A stretch of DNA of 64,000 nucleotides from CAVOJY01 sp963696405. GTDB taxonomy: Bacteria; Chloroflexota; Limnocylindria; Limnocylindrales; CSP1-4. The notes under the pieces are model-generated. The model was not told the origin of the DNA. It saw nothing but the letters and a program-made list of their open reading frames with translations, and did no database searches. Position numbers and translations under genes: made by a program. How positions within the stretch are numbered: position 1 is the first letter of the stretch; each line of letters begins with the position of its first letter. Location: the NCBI GenBank assembly GCA_963696405.1, contig CAVOJY010000005.1, positions 1-64,000 on the forward strand. Direction: 5' to 3'. Shown piece after piece: positions 16,413 to 25,406 of the stretch.

Positions 16413-17015
16413 TCAGCCGGCAGCCGTGCCGGCGTGTGCGCCGCCTTGAACGGGCGTCGCTCCGGCTGCCTGCCCGGGCCCTGCCAGCTCGGCGCTCGCG
16501 GCTACCCGGGCCCCCAGGATGGCGCCGACGTGGTGCAGCGCGAACGCGTGCTGCTGCGGGTCGAACGAGGCGACGCAGTCCGACACCACCGTTGTCGGGT
16601 AGTCGCGGTTGCGCAGATCGGCCGTGGTGTGGAGGACGCAGATGTCGGTCATGACGCCGACCACCACGACCTCGGTGACGTCTCGGTCGCGCAGGATGAT
16701 CTCCAGCGGGGTGTCGAAGAAGCCGCTGTAGCGTCGCTTCGGAACGACGATCGCCGTGGCGGCCAGGTCCGCCAGTTCCGGGACGATCTCGACCTCGGCC
16801 GTGCCCCGGACGCAGTGTGCGGGGAACATCTGGAACTCCTTGTCGTCCGGGTCGTGGGTGTCGGCAAGGAACACCAGCAGCGAGCCGGCGTCGCGCTCGC
16901 GCTCGAGGTAGGCGCGCATCGCGGGCACGATCGCGCGGCAGGCCTCGCCACCGTAGAGGGCGAACCCCGGCTCCAGGAAGCCGCGCAGCATGTCAACGAC
17001 GATGACGGCCTTCAC
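16413..17015 (-). CDS. pncA: Isochorismatase-family nicotinamidase
   Basis: Cysteine hydrolase of 200 residues. The catalytic triad of the family is visible: Asp in VIVVDMLRGF, Lys in VPKRRYSGF, and Cys in GVMTDICVLHTT with the preceding cis-peptide. The metal site region ADTHDPDDKEF is also present. Nicotinamide to nicotinate is the likely reaction because nicotinate phosphoribosyltransferase follows directly. About 30 residues at the C-terminus are Ala/Gly-rich. GTG 17015 is preceded by GAGGTGA. Other isochorismatase-family substrates cannot be excluded. Confidence 0.85.
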   Translation of the reverse strand: MKAVIVVDMLRGFLEPGFALYGGEACRAIVPAMRAYLERERDAGSLLVFLADTHDPDDKEFQMFPAHCVRGTAEVEIVPELADLAATAIVVPKRRYSGFFDTPLEIILRDRDVTEVVVVGVMTDICVLHTTADLRNRDYPTTVVSDCVASFDPQQHAFALHHVGAILGARVAASAELAGPGQAAGATPVQGGAHAGTAAG

Positions 17016-17099
17016 GATCGAGAGTCACCTCTACTGCTGCCCGGACCTGCGGCCATCCGGACCTGCGCCTGCCCGGCGTAGCGCGAAGTGTACCCGCCG

Positions 17100-18476
17100 T
17101 CAGGAGGAGGCGGCGACCGGCTCCCCGCCCGGCGGGGTGGGCGGCCGGGGGGTGCGCGCCGGGCGGCCGGGCTCGGCGGCCTCCCGTCGGGGCTCGGCGG
17201 CCTCGCGCCGGGGATCGGCGGCCTCCCGCCGGGGCGAGATGGTGGCGCCGCTCTTCACGACCCGGGTTCGGTAGTCCACGGCCCGCGCCCGGGGACAGAC
17301 CATCACGTTGCGGCCCAGGCGCACCCCTCGGGGCACCACGGCCCGTTTGCCGATCACGGTGATCCCGGTGTTGAGGCGCGTGGGCTCCTGGCGATTCGGC
17401 GTCATGTCCGTCCCTTCGCCGATCACCGCATTCGGGCCGATCGAACAGTCCTTGTCGATGATCGCGCGGTCCACGATCGCGCCGGCCCGGATGACCGTGT
17501 CGCCCATGATGATGCTGTCGCGCACGACGGCCCCGGGGTCCACCCGCACGCCCGGCGAAAGGACGGAGTGTTCGACCGTCCCGTAGATGACGCAGCCGTG
17601 GCTGACCAGGCTGCGGTGGACGCTGGCGGTCGGCCCGAGCTTGGCCGGTGCCCGTTCCTCCGACCGGGTGAGGACGAGCCAGTCGCGGTCGTACAGGTCG
17701 AACTGGGGCTGGTCGTCGAGCAGGTCCATATTCGCCTGCCAGTAGCTCTCGACGGTACCCACGTCCCGCCAGTAGCCGTCGAACCGGTAGCCGAAGACCC
17801 GCGCGCCGCCGGCAAGCATGGCCGGGATGACGTGGGCGCCGAAGTCCGGCCGGGACTCGTCGAGCCAGTTGGCCAGGGCGCGCTTGGAGAAGACGTAGAT
17901 CCCCATGCTGGCGAGGTCGCTGCGCGGGACCTTCGGCTTCTCCTGCCAGTCCACGACCCGGTCGTTCTCGTCGAGGGCCAGGACGCCGAAGCGGTGCGTC
18001 TCCTCGAGCGGGACGTTGCGGACCGCGATCGTCACGTCGGCGCGGTGACGGCGGTGCGCCTGCACGAAGGGCCCGTAGTCCATCTTGTAGATGTGGTCGC
18101 CCGCGAGGATGAGGACAAGATCCGCCTGGGACTGCTGGATCACCTCGATGTTGCGCAGGACCGCGTCGGCAGTGCCCTTGTACCACTGGTTCGGCCGGCC
18201 GCGCGAGACGTACGGCTGCAGGATCCGGATGCCCCCGACGTTGCGGTCGAGGTCCCACGGCCGGCCGACGCGGATATGGTCGTTGAGCGACCGGGGGTTG
18301 TACTGGGTCAGCGCGATGACGTCGTGGATGTCCGAGTTGACGCAGTTGCTCAGGGCGAAGTCGATGAGGCGGAACTTGCCGCCGAATGGGACGGCGGGCT
18401 TGGCGCGCATGATCGACAGGATGGAGAGCCGCTCGCCCTCGCCGCCGGCGAGGATCACCCCGAGAACGCGCTTCAC
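17100..18476 (-). CDS. glgC: Glucose-1-phosphate adenylyltransferase
   Basis: ADP-glucose pyrophosphorylase for glycogen synthesis: glucose 1-phosphate plus ATP to ADP-glucose. The N-terminus has the nucleotidyltransferase loop VILAGGEGERLSILS and the family motif RAKPAVPFGGKFRLIDF; further on come NQWYKGTADAV, LILAGDHIYKMDY and the glucose-site region EKP. The C-terminal half is the left-handed beta-helix (IIMGDTVIRAGAIVDRAIID). GTG 18476 gives MKRVLGVILAGG. The last 45 residues are an unusual low-complexity tail made of a repeated PRREAAE unit. No other glycogen gene is in the window. Confidence 0.92.
   Translation of the reverse strand: MKRVLGVILAGGEGERLSILSIMRAKPAVPFGGKFRLIDFALSNCVNSDIHDVIALTQYNPRSLNDHIRVGRPWDLDRNVGGIRILQPYVSRGRPNQWYKGTADAVLRNIEVIQQSQADLVLILAGDHIYKMDYGPFVQAHRRHRADVTIAVRNVPLEETHRFGVLALDENDRVVDWQEKPKVPRSDLASMGIYVFSKRALANWLDESRPDFGAHVIPAMLAGGARVFGYRFDGYWRDVGTVESYWQANMDLLDDQPQFDLYDRDWLVLTRSEERAPAKLGPTASVHRSLVSHGCVIYGTVEHSVLSPGVRVDPGAVVRDSIIMGDTVIRAGAIVDRAIIDKDCSIGPNAVIGEGTDMTPNRQEPTRLNTGITVIGKRAVVPRGVRLGRNVMVCPRARAVDYRTRVVKSGATISPRREAADPRREAAEPRREAAEPGRPARTPRPPTPPGGEPVAASS
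17170..17232. repeat. Three tandem 21-bp repeats in the 3' end of glgC
   Basis: Three near-identical 21-base units encode the repeated heptapeptide PRREAAE/D at the GlgC C-terminus, outside the catalytic fold. Such in-frame repeats can vary in copy number. Confidence 0.8.
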
Positions 18477-18482
18477 GGCGCC

Positions 18483-18488
18483 ATCGTA
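18483..18488 (-). promoter_or_regulatory. -10 box of apparently leaderless glgC
   Basis: On the minus strand TACGAT ends 6 bases before the GTG start at 18476, with no Shine-Dalgarno between. The gap to the upstream gene is 53 bases. Confidence 0.55.
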
Positions 18489-18529
18489 CAACAGCGGAGC
18501 GTGTTCCCAGGGGTTTCCACGCGGTCGGG

Positions 18530-19864
18530 TCAGACGAAAAGGCGTGGGTTCGAGAAGACCCCGTTCAGCTCGACCATCCAGTGGAGGTGTGGCCCCGTCG
18601 TACGGCCGGTCATCCCCACGTACGCGACAACCTGGCCCTGGTTGACCCACTGGCCCTTGTGGACCGCCGGCGGACGGCTCCCGTTGTCGACATGCGCGTA
18701 CCAGGTCACCAGGCTCTTGGAGTGGGCAATGACCACGATCCAGGCCCGCGCCCCGGGCGGGTCGTAGGGGTTCGCCCCGGCGAACACGACGACGCCGTCG
18801 CCGGCCGCCCGGATCGGCGAATACATGGGAGCCGCGATGTCGATGCCGTTGTGATAGTGCCCGCAGCCCCCGCGGCTCGGCTCGAGTGCGAACCCGCTGC
18901 AGCCGTAGCTCTGGGTCACCGTCCCCGACAGCGGCCAGAGGAGGGACCCGCTGTAGGCCGAGGGGATGTTGCCCATGTCGCGGGCGATGAGCTTCGAGAT
19001 CTGGGCCTGGAGGCCGTCGAGCGCGGCCTTCTCCTTCGCGAGCAACGCCGCTGTCTGGGACTTGTTCTTGCGGATGGCGTTGTAGGCCGTGAGCTGCTTG
19101 GCTTTCGCTTCGCGGGTCTGGGTCTCGAGCTCCTCCAGCCGCTCCTGCGCGCTCTTCAGCTCGTCGCGCTGGCGGACCATCTCGTTGTACTGGGCCTTCA
19201 CCTGCATCCGCGTGCGCTGTGTCTCGGTGCGCGTGGCGGCGATCGAGCGACGAAGCCGGTCGAGCTCCGCCTGGTCGCGCTCGATCTGCGACGCGAGACG
19301 GGCGTCCTGGTCGCCGGAGGCGAGGTAGTAGCCCACGTCCTCCAGCACGTCCGAGAGAGAGCTGGCGGTGAGGAGCTGCTCGAGAAGCGAGGTCTGCTGG
19401 GTCTTGTAGGCGTCGGCGATGTGGCGCGCGAGGATGCGCTTGCTCGTGGCGAGCTGCTCCTCGCCCTGTGCCATGTCGTCCTCGAGCACCTCGAGCTGCC
19501 AGGTGAGCTCGTCCACGCGGCGGACGAGGACCTTGTAGCTGGCGCGGACCTCCGCCAGCGCCGTGCTCGCTTCCTTGATCCGGGCACGAACGGTGGCCTG
19601 GTCGGCGTTGATCTCGTTGAGGGCGCCCTGGGTGGCGGCGAGCCGCGCGGAGAGCTTGGCCTCGCTCGCCTTCAGGGCCTTCAGCTCGCGCTGCTGCGTG
19701 GCGATCTTCGCGCGCAGGGCCTTCTGCTGCCGCAGCGCATCGGTGAGCGGATCGCCGGCGCGGGCAGGCGCGATCGGACCGATCGCGGAGGCGAGGAGCA
19801 CGACCGCCATCGCGGCAGTGAGAGCAGCCCGGATCATCCCGGCGCGGGGGCGCAGGCTTCGCAT
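18530..19864 (-). CDS. EnvC-like protein: coiled coil plus M23 peptidase domain
   Basis: Secreted or membrane-anchored murein hydrolase or hydrolase activator of 444 residues. A signal peptide (LTAAMAVVLLASAIGPIAPARA) is followed by about 240 residues of coiled coil, then an M23 LytM domain. Zinc ligands are present: His/Asp in HYHNGIDIA and HLHW near the end, so it may be active as a glycyl-glycine or other cross-link endopeptidase. The domain order matches EnvC and the cell-division PcsB/CwlO group. It lies upstream of glgC on the same strand, but glgC appears to have its own promoter. Confidence 0.88.
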   Translation of the reverse strand: MRSLRPRAGMIRAALTAAMAVVLLASAIGPIAPARAGDPLTDALRQQKALRAKIATQQRELKALKASEAKLSARLAATQGALNEINADQATVRARIKEASTALAEVRASYKVLVRRVDELTWQLEVLEDDMAQGEEQLATSKRILARHIADAYKTQQTSLLEQLLTASSLSDVLEDVGYYLASGDQDARLASQIERDQAELDRLRRSIAATRTETQRTRMQVKAQYNEMVRQRDELKSAQERLEELETQTREAKAKQLTAYNAIRKNKSQTAALLAKEKAALDGLQAQISKLIARDMGNIPSAYSGSLLWPLSGTVTQSYGCSGFALEPSRGGCGHYHNGIDIAAPMYSPIRAAGDGVVVFAGANPYDPPGARAWIVVIAHSKSLVTWYAHVDNGSRPPAVHKGQWVNQGQVVAYVGMTGRTTGPHLHWMVELNGVFSNPRLFV

Positions 19865-20106
19865 CAGGCTCGCATCATCCTGCAGGCAGACTCCGTTCGG
19901 CGCCGTGCGGCGCGCGCTCGTTCACACCCGCCGGTGGCGCGCCGTCCGTGCGACAGGGCACAACCGCAGGAACGACTCCGGCTGGCCGCATCATAACCGC
20001 GACGGCAAGACCGGGCAACGGCCCGATGGGACCACCGCCGCCCCCGACGTTCCGTTCGACCGCGGTGCGGTAGGGCCGCGGCCCTGCTGCGGCCCCACTC
20101 GGCGCG

Positions 20107-20775
20107 TCACCAGGTGGACTCAAGGAGTGCGCCGGCAAACCCGGCGAGGACGAGCATCGGGCCGAACGGGATCGCGCTCCGCAGGCCGATGCGCCGGGTG
20201 GCGAGGAGGACCACCGCCACGGCCGCGAACGCGAGAGCGCCCACCAGGAAACCACCGACGAAGCGGTAGAGGCCCAGCACCAGGCCCAGGCTCACAGCCA
20301 GCTTCACGTCGCCCATGCCGAGCCCGCCTCGGAACAGCCGGCTCGTGACGGCGAGAAAGGCGGGGACGGCCACGCCCGCGGCGATGCCGCTGGCGACCCC
20401 GAGGTCCTTGCCCGCGAGCAGCGGGTTCCAGCCCGCCACGAGCACCAGGAGCGACACGGGGATGAGCGGCAGGGTGATGACGTCAGGCAGCAGGCGCTGG
20501 TCGAGGTCGGTCGCCATCAGGAGGATGAGCGCGGCGAACCAGGCGGTGAGAAGCGCCAAATCGAGCGGCGTGTCGAACCGGGTCGGAAGCGCCCCCAGGG
20601 CCAGGGCGCCCGTCGCGACCACCGCGGCCGTCCGCAGCCCGGGCGGACGGATCGTGCCGTCGTCGTGCCGCGGCCAGCGGGAGGCGATCCGGTCGGCAAC
20701 GAGCCCCCAGGCCGCTCCGGCGACCGCGAACGGCAGTGCGACGGCCAGGGTCGCGTTCAGGTCAGACACGTCCAC
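20107..20775 (-). CDS. Type IV prepilin peptidase (A24 family)
   Basis: Polytopic membrane aspartyl protease of 222 residues. The two active-site aspartates are in ATDLDQRLLPD and GGLGMGDVKLA. The N-terminal N-methyltransferase region is shortened and lacks the usual CxxC pairs (WPRHDDGTIRPP). This favours a stand-alone peptidase such as the CpaA/TadV or Gram-positive-like type, or one that methylates by another route. No pilin or secretion genes lie in the window. A GTG start at 20775 is likely; 242 bases downstream are free of genes. Confidence 0.82.
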   Translation of the reverse strand: MDVSDLNATLAVALPFAVAGAAWGLVADRIASRWPRHDDGTIRPPGLRTAAVVATGALALGALPTRFDTPLDLALLTAWFAALILLMATDLDQRLLPDVITLPLIPVSLLVLVAGWNPLLAGKDLGVASGIAAGVAVPAFLAVTSRLFRGGLGMGDVKLAVSLGLVLGLYRFVGGFLVGALAFAAVAVVLLATRRIGLRSAIPFGPMLVLAGFAGALLESTW

Positions 20776-20846
20776 AGCGCCGGATGGTGGTGGCCCGGGG
20801 AGCGGCTGTCCATCCCGCCTTCGTCATGGGACGAGGCGGACGCACG

Positions 20847-22379
20847 TCACGCTCCAGTGCCAGCCGGCGATCCCTCGAGGGCAAGCTCGACGATCGTGGC
20901 GTGCGCCGAGCCGGTCGCACCCCGCGCCGCCCACGGCGTTGCCTTCCGCAGGTACGCCGTCCCGGCGATGTCCAGGTGCACCCACGGGCGCGTCACGAAC
21001 TCGCGCAGGAAAAGGCCGCTCTTGACCAGGGACCCCTCGGACCCGCCGGTGTTCAGGAAGTCCGCGTACCAGCTCTCGAGGTCGGGAACGTAATCGTCCA
21101 CCAGGGGTATCTGCCAATGCCGCTCACCCTGGCGAGCGCCGGCGGCGGCGACCGCCTCCCACCACCACTGCGGGGTGCCGAAGCCTCCCGTGACGAGCTT
21201 CCCGAATGCTCGCTCGACCGCGCCGGTGAGCGTCGCCAGGTCGACGAGGTGGGTAGCTCCCAGCCGCTCTGCGTAGGTCAGTGCGTCGCCAAGGATGAGC
21301 CGCCCCTCGGCGTCCGTGTTCTGGATCTCGACCGCCTTGCCGTTGAGCGCCCGGACCACGTCGCCGGGCCGCGCCGAATGGGGACCGGGCATATTCTCGA
21401 CGCACGGCGCCACGGCGAGAAACGGGAGTTCGGGGGCCAGCCGCCGCAGCGTGACGGCCGCGGCGATCACCGTCGCCGCGCCCGTCTTGTCCATCTTCAT
21501 CTCCTCCATCCGGTCGGCGGGCTTGAGGCTGAGGCCACCGGAATCGAAGGTGACGCCCTTGCCGACCAGGGCGAGCAGACGGTCCTTTGCGTCGCGCGAG
21601 TCGGGCGAGCCGCTCCGCAGGACGACCATGCGCGGCGGGTTGTCGCTGCCGCGGCCAACGGCGAGGAACAGGCCCATCCCGAGTTCCGCCGCTCGGTCCG
21701 GGCCGATGACGTCGATCTCGAGACCGTGCTCCCGGGCGAGATCGCCGGCCTCGTCGGCCAGGACTTCGGGGCTGACCTCGTTCGACGCGCGGTTCGCCAG
21801 GTCGCGGGCAATCCGCGCCCCCTCCCCGACGACCCGCCCGCGCTCCGCGGCGGCGAGGAGCATCCCGCTGTCGCTGCCGGTGGCGATGATGATGAGCTCA
21901 TCGAGGACGGGCGGCGCCGCCTCGAAGCCGTCGTTGTAGAGCGCGCGCGGCTCGTACCCTCCCTCCACGACGCCGCGGGCGACGAGGAGCGCGAGGCTCT
22001 GGGGGTCGGGATCCTGCAGACGGGTCAGGGCGTCCGGAAGCCAGATCGCCAGGCGCCGGACGGGCCGGCCCGCCAGCCGCCGGATGACCGTCGCTCCCAG
22101 GCGCACGGCCGCAAGCCGGTCGAATTCGGCGGCCGAGCCGGCGCCCACCCCGAGCAACCAGCCGGCGCCCATGCCGGACGCCCGGAGCATCCCGGCCTTA
22201 TGGGCCTTCGCCTCCAGTTCACCGAATTCGCGGTAGGCAGCCAGACCGCCGCCCAGGCGACGGTCGAGCTCCGCGAGGATCTCGGCGTCGAGCGCGGCGG
22301 GCTCATCCAGGGTAAGGGGGACGGCCAGCACGTCGGCCTCGACGGACCATGGCTGGTCGCTCGCGATACGGATCTGCAT
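20847..22379 (-). CDS. pepA: Leucyl aminopeptidase (M17)
   Basis: Cytosolic two-metal aminopeptidase of 510 residues. The catalytic C-terminal half has VGKGVTFDSGGLSLKP (lysine and aspartate metal ligands), MKMDKTGAATV, and the M17 signature NTDAEGRLILGDAL with the catalytic arginine. The N-terminal macro-like domain is present but divergent. ATG 22379 is chosen: it gives the normal family length, with GAGGTG 11 bases upstream; the frame stays open much further, but antisense to other genes. The C-terminus ends in LALEGSPAGTGA. Confidence 0.9.
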   Translation of the reverse strand: MQIRIASDQPWSVEADVLAVPLTLDEPAALDAEILAELDRRLGGGLAAYREFGELEAKAHKAGMLRASGMGAGWLLGVGAGSAAEFDRLAAVRLGATVIRRLAGRPVRRLAIWLPDALTRLQDPDPQSLALLVARGVVEGGYEPRALYNDGFEAAPPVLDELIIIATGSDSGMLLAAAERGRVVGEGARIARDLANRASNEVSPEVLADEAGDLAREHGLEIDVIGPDRAAELGMGLFLAVGRGSDNPPRMVVLRSGSPDSRDAKDRLLALVGKGVTFDSGGLSLKPADRMEEMKMDKTGAATVIAAAVTLRRLAPELPFLAVAPCVENMPGPHSARPGDVVRALNGKAVEIQNTDAEGRLILGDALTYAERLGATHLVDLATLTGAVERAFGKLVTGGFGTPQWWWEAVAAAGARQGERHWQIPLVDDYVPDLESWYADFLNTGGSEGSLVKSGLFLREFVTRPWVHLDIAGTAYLRKATPWAARGATGSAHATIVELALEGSPAGTGA

Positions 22380-22465
22380 GGGGTTCGAAGCACCTCGTAG
22401 GCGCCACCTTCGTCGCGCGCCGGGCGCGGGCCGGCGTCCTGATGGCGACGATGTTGCGCGGTCGC

Positions 22466-23422
22466 CTAGTCTAGCGCTGCGATCGCTGCGGCGAGCGCGC
22501 CGCGCGCTTCCTCGATGGCGATGGCGGCCTGGTTCAGGCCTCCCTGGGCCAGCTCGCCCATGATCACGGTGACGGCCTTCGTGTCCGCGGGGAGCCGCGT
22601 CTGCGCCCGCTCGACCTCGGCGAGCGCTGCCCTGGCCGCATCGGTCATCTCGCCCCCGGAGGTCAGCAGTTGACGGTACAGGGCCGCGAGGGCGTCGTCG
22701 TAGGCATCGGCCACCTCGAGCCAGGCCACCAGGGTCGAAACATCGGCGGTCGGCGGGAGCCTTCCGCGCAGCGACCGGATCTCGCCGAGCAGGCCCCCGG
22801 CGCTGTCGAGCCCGTCGAGCGCGGGCAGGAACCGGCCGGCAACACCCTCCTGGGTCGCGCTGAAGGTGGCTCGGTCGTGTTGGTCGATGAGGCGGGCCAC
22901 GTCCAGCGGCGGCAGCGTGCTGTCGGCCAGCCCCCGCCAGCTTGACGGCAGGGGCTCGACGGCGGCTGCCGCGTCGATCGCAGCCTCGAGCTTCACCAGG
23001 GCGGCGGCACCCAGGGCCCCGGGCCCCCCGCCGACCGGGAGGCCGTCGATCAACCCGCGCACCTCTGCCGCGCGCCGCTCGATCGACGCCACGAGGTCGT
23101 CCCCGCGCTGGAGGTCCGCGGCGACGAGATCGTCGCGCCGGGCGACCGTGTCGACGAGCGCGTCGCGCGCCACCCCGGCGAGGGCGTCGACGTCCGCGGC
23201 GAGCGCGGCCAGCGGTGCATCGAGATCGCCGAGCGCGGCGGTGAAGGCAGCGTCGGCGCGCCAGGTGAGCTCGGGGCGCATGGCGTCGCCGGGGGGATGG
23301 TCGGCACCGGCCACGATTCCCGCCGCACCCGCGGCGATCAGCAGCGCGATGAGGGCCCACGCGAGCGCTCGCGCGAGGGTCGCCAGCGGCGAGCGCGGCA
23401 CCTGGGAAGGCGTCCCGGTCAT
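22466..23422 (-). CDS. Unknown Ala-rich membrane-anchored helical protein
   Basis: The 318-residue protein has one N-terminal transmembrane helix (LAWALIALLIAAGAAGIVAG) followed by an extracytoplasmic part predicted to be almost all alpha-helix, with Ala/Leu/Asp-rich repeats such as ALAALAADVDALAG and no cysteine. No catalytic motif is seen. Its ATG overlaps the stop of the NDUFA9-like gene (ATGA at 23419-23422), so they are translationally coupled. I do not recognise a family. It could be a scaffold or sensor at the membrane. Confidence 0.7.
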   Translation of the reverse strand: MTGTPSQVPRSPLATLARALAWALIALLIAAGAAGIVAGADHPPGDAMRPELTWRADAAFTAALGDLDAPLAALAADVDALAGVARDALVDTVARRDDLVAADLQRGDDLVASIERRAAEVRGLIDGLPVGGGPGALGAAALVKLEAAIDAAAAVEPLPSSWRGLADSTLPPLDVARLIDQHDRATFSATQEGVAGRFLPALDGLDSAGGLLGEIRSLRGRLPPTADVSTLVAWLEVADAYDDALAALYRQLLTSGGEMTDAARAALAEVERAQTRLPADTKAVTVIMGELAQGGLNQAAIAIEEARGALAAAIAALD

Positions 23423-24384
23423 GCCGCCACGATCCCTCCGGGCTCCTGGTCGCGCCTGCGGCGCCGAAGGTAGCCCAGGTTCCCTGCCATGTCGCGCGGC
23501 GCAAACCCGAAAGACCGCTCCACCCCATCGACGGGCCCGACGTTGTCGAGCCGGAGCTGCCGAAGCTGGTCGCTCGCCACCGGGAACGGGAGGTGCGCGG
23601 CTTCACAGACGCCGGCCACGAGGGCGATGAGAGGCACCGGCACGGGCACGATCGCCCGGCGACGTCCCATGCCCCGCAGCACCTCTGCCGTGATCTCGCG
23701 GTAGGTCCAGGTTCGTGGTCCGCCGAGCTCGCAGGAGCGGCCGACCGTTTCCGGGTGATCGAGGCAGAGGGCGACGATGCGCGCCAGGTCACCGATCCAG
23801 AGTGGCTGGAACCGCGCCGTCCCCCGCCCGGGCACGGGCACGAGGCCGGGTGAGATGCGGACGAGGTCGGCAACGATGTTGAAGAACCCGTCGCGCTCGC
23901 CCCACAGGAGCGACGGCTTGAGGATGGTGAAGTCGAGGCCGGACTCGGCGACGGCGGCCTCGGCGCGGGCCTTTGAGGTCCCGTAGTGGAGGGCGGGATC
24001 GTCGGCGACACCGAGGGCGCCGAGGTGCACGAGCCGGCGAACACCGGCCTCGCCCATTGCCCCGATCACCGCCCGCGTTCCATCGAGGTTGACCCGGAGC
24101 AGGTCGCGGCCGCCGGCGAGATCGCGCGGGATCGCCACCAGGTGCACCACGGCATCCGCGCCGGTCATCGCCGCGGCCAGCTGCTTCGGCGCCTCGGTGC
24201 CGGTGACGTCGCCGCGGGAGAAAGACACCGCGTCCCGCCGGTCGGCGGCCAGGCGGGCCAGCACGAGTGCTTCGGCCGCGTCGCCGCGCACGAGGGCCCG
24301 GACCTGGTGCCCGGCATCGAGGAGCGCCGGCAGCACGTGGCTCCCGACGAAGCCCGACGCTCCGGTCAGCAGGACGCTGGACAT
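23419..24384 (-). CDS. NDUFA9-like atypical short-chain dehydrogenase / NAD-dependent epimerase
   Basis: The Rossmann protein of 321 residues begins SSVLLTGASGFVGSHVLPAL with the nucleotide loop, followed by ADAVVHLVAIP, and HYGTSKARAE in place of the usual YxxxK region. The part FTILKPSLLWGERDGFFN is typical of the complex I NDUFA9/atypical SDR branch, which binds NAD(P)(H) and quinone-linked or chlorophyll-like substrates in different lineages. ATG 24384 has GAGGGG upstream. No complex I genes are nearby. Confidence 0.85.
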   Translation of the reverse strand: MSSVLLTGASGFVGSHVLPALLDAGHQVRALVRGDAAEALVLARLAADRRDAVSFSRGDVTGTEAPKQLAAAMTGADAVVHLVAIPRDLAGGRDLLRVNLDGTRAVIGAMGEAGVRRLVHLGALGVADDPALHYGTSKARAEAAVAESGLDFTILKPSLLWGERDGFFNIVADLVRISPGLVPVPGRGTARFQPLWIGDLARIVALCLDHPETVGRSCELGGPRTWTYREITAEVLRGMGRRRAIVPVPVPLIALVAGVCEAAHLPFPVASDQLRQLRLDNVGPVDGVERSFGFAPRDMAGNLGYLRRRRRDQEPGGIVAA

Positions 24385-24467
24385 CGATCCCCTCGCTCTG
24401 GACGGGCGCTCAACACCGAGTACCTGCGGCAGCCTACCATCAGGTGGTGCCCGATCGGTCGGCGACG

Positions 24468-25280
24468 TCAGCGAAGCGACTCGAGCGTCTCCAGCGCGGC
24501 CCGGAGGCCCCTCGCGTCCGCCACCACGGCCGACGGCCGCCGGTCCGCGGGCACGCCGTCGAGGTCGGCGCGGCTCGTGACGCCCGTGAGCATCAGGATG
24601 GAGCGCGCCCCGAAAGCGGCGGCTGCGGCGATGTCCGTCCCGATGCCGTCACCCACGACCACGGCATCCTCGGGCCTGGCTCCAAACGCCTCGGCGGCCG
24701 CCTGGAAGAGCCCCGGCTGCGGCTTGCCGACCTCGAGGTCCGGCGGACGTCGCGCGGCCACTTCAAGCGCAGCCACAATGGAGCCGGCTCCCGGGTCGAA
24801 GTCCTCCGCGGTCGGGTAGATGGGGTCGCGGTTCGTGGCGACGAACCGGGCGCCGTTGCGGACCGCGCGGGACGCCACCGCCAGGCGCCGGTACGAGAGA
24901 CGCGGGTCGATGCCGACGACCACCGCCTCGGGCCCGGCGGCCAGGCCGTGGTCCGTGGGCGGCACGGTGCGGATCCCGGCCTCGCGCAGCTCACGGACGA
25001 GACCCGGCCCCCCGAGCACCATCACGAGGCGAACGGGCCTGGGCCCCCGGGCGAGCACGCGGGCAGTCACACTCGCCGAGGTGAAGATCATGTCGAGCGA
25101 AACCGGCGCGCCGAGTTCGGCGAGGTGGGCGAGGTAGTCGGAGCGGTGCCGGTACGAATTGTTCGTGCAGTAGGCGACGCGATCGCCGCGGGCCACGCGC
25201 TCGCGGAGCACGTCGGCCACGCCCGGGACGGGCTCGCGCCCGCGGTAGACCACGCCATCGAGGTCGACGAGGAGAAGCAC
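24468..25280 (-). CDS. HAD-IIA family sugar phosphatase (NagD-like)
   Basis: Haloacid dehalogenase phosphatase of 270 residues. It has motif I LLLVDLDGVVYRGREPVPG, motif II CTNNSYRHR, the C2 cap typical of subfamily IIA, the lysine in EVGKPQPGLF, and motif III DAVVVGDGIGTDIAAA. Such enzymes dephosphorylate nucleotide monophosphates, p-nitrophenyl phosphate or sugar phosphates. GTG 25280 begins right at motif I. It is divergent from the NYN gene, with a TACCAT box 6 bases upstream of the GTG. Confidence 0.88.
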   Translation of the reverse strand: MLLLVDLDGVVYRGREPVPGVADVLRERVARGDRVAYCTNNSYRHRSDYLAHLAELGAPVSLDMIFTSASVTARVLARGPRPVRLVMVLGGPGLVRELREAGIRTVPPTDHGLAAGPEAVVVGIDPRLSYRRLAVASRAVRNGARFVATNRDPIYPTAEDFDPGAGSIVAALEVAARRPPDLEVGKPQPGLFQAAAEAFGARPEDAVVVGDGIGTDIAAAAAFGARSILMLTGVTSRADLDGVPADRRPSAVVADARGLRAALETLESLR

Positions 25281-25286
25281 GCCCGA

Positions 25287-25292
25287 ATGGTA
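25287..25292 (-). promoter_or_regulatory. -10 box of an apparently leaderless HAD phosphatase gene
   Basis: On the minus strand TACCAT ends 6 bases before the GTG at 25280. No ribosome-binding site is visible between them. Confidence 0.55.
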
Positions 25293-25406
25293 GGGCGTGC
25301 GGGGCACCGTCCGCAGGCCCCGCGGTCGATGAGGCGCATCCGGTCCACCTGGCCGATTTCGGCAGGGCGTGCTCCGGTGAGCCGGCCGCGGCTGCCGTGG
25401 CAGGGC

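Noticed and set aside
20847..24044. A frame of over 1000 codons extending the leucyl aminopeptidase gene upstream.
   Set aside because: The upstream two-thirds are a shadow of the Ala-rich and NDUFA9-like genes; the family starts at ATG 22379.
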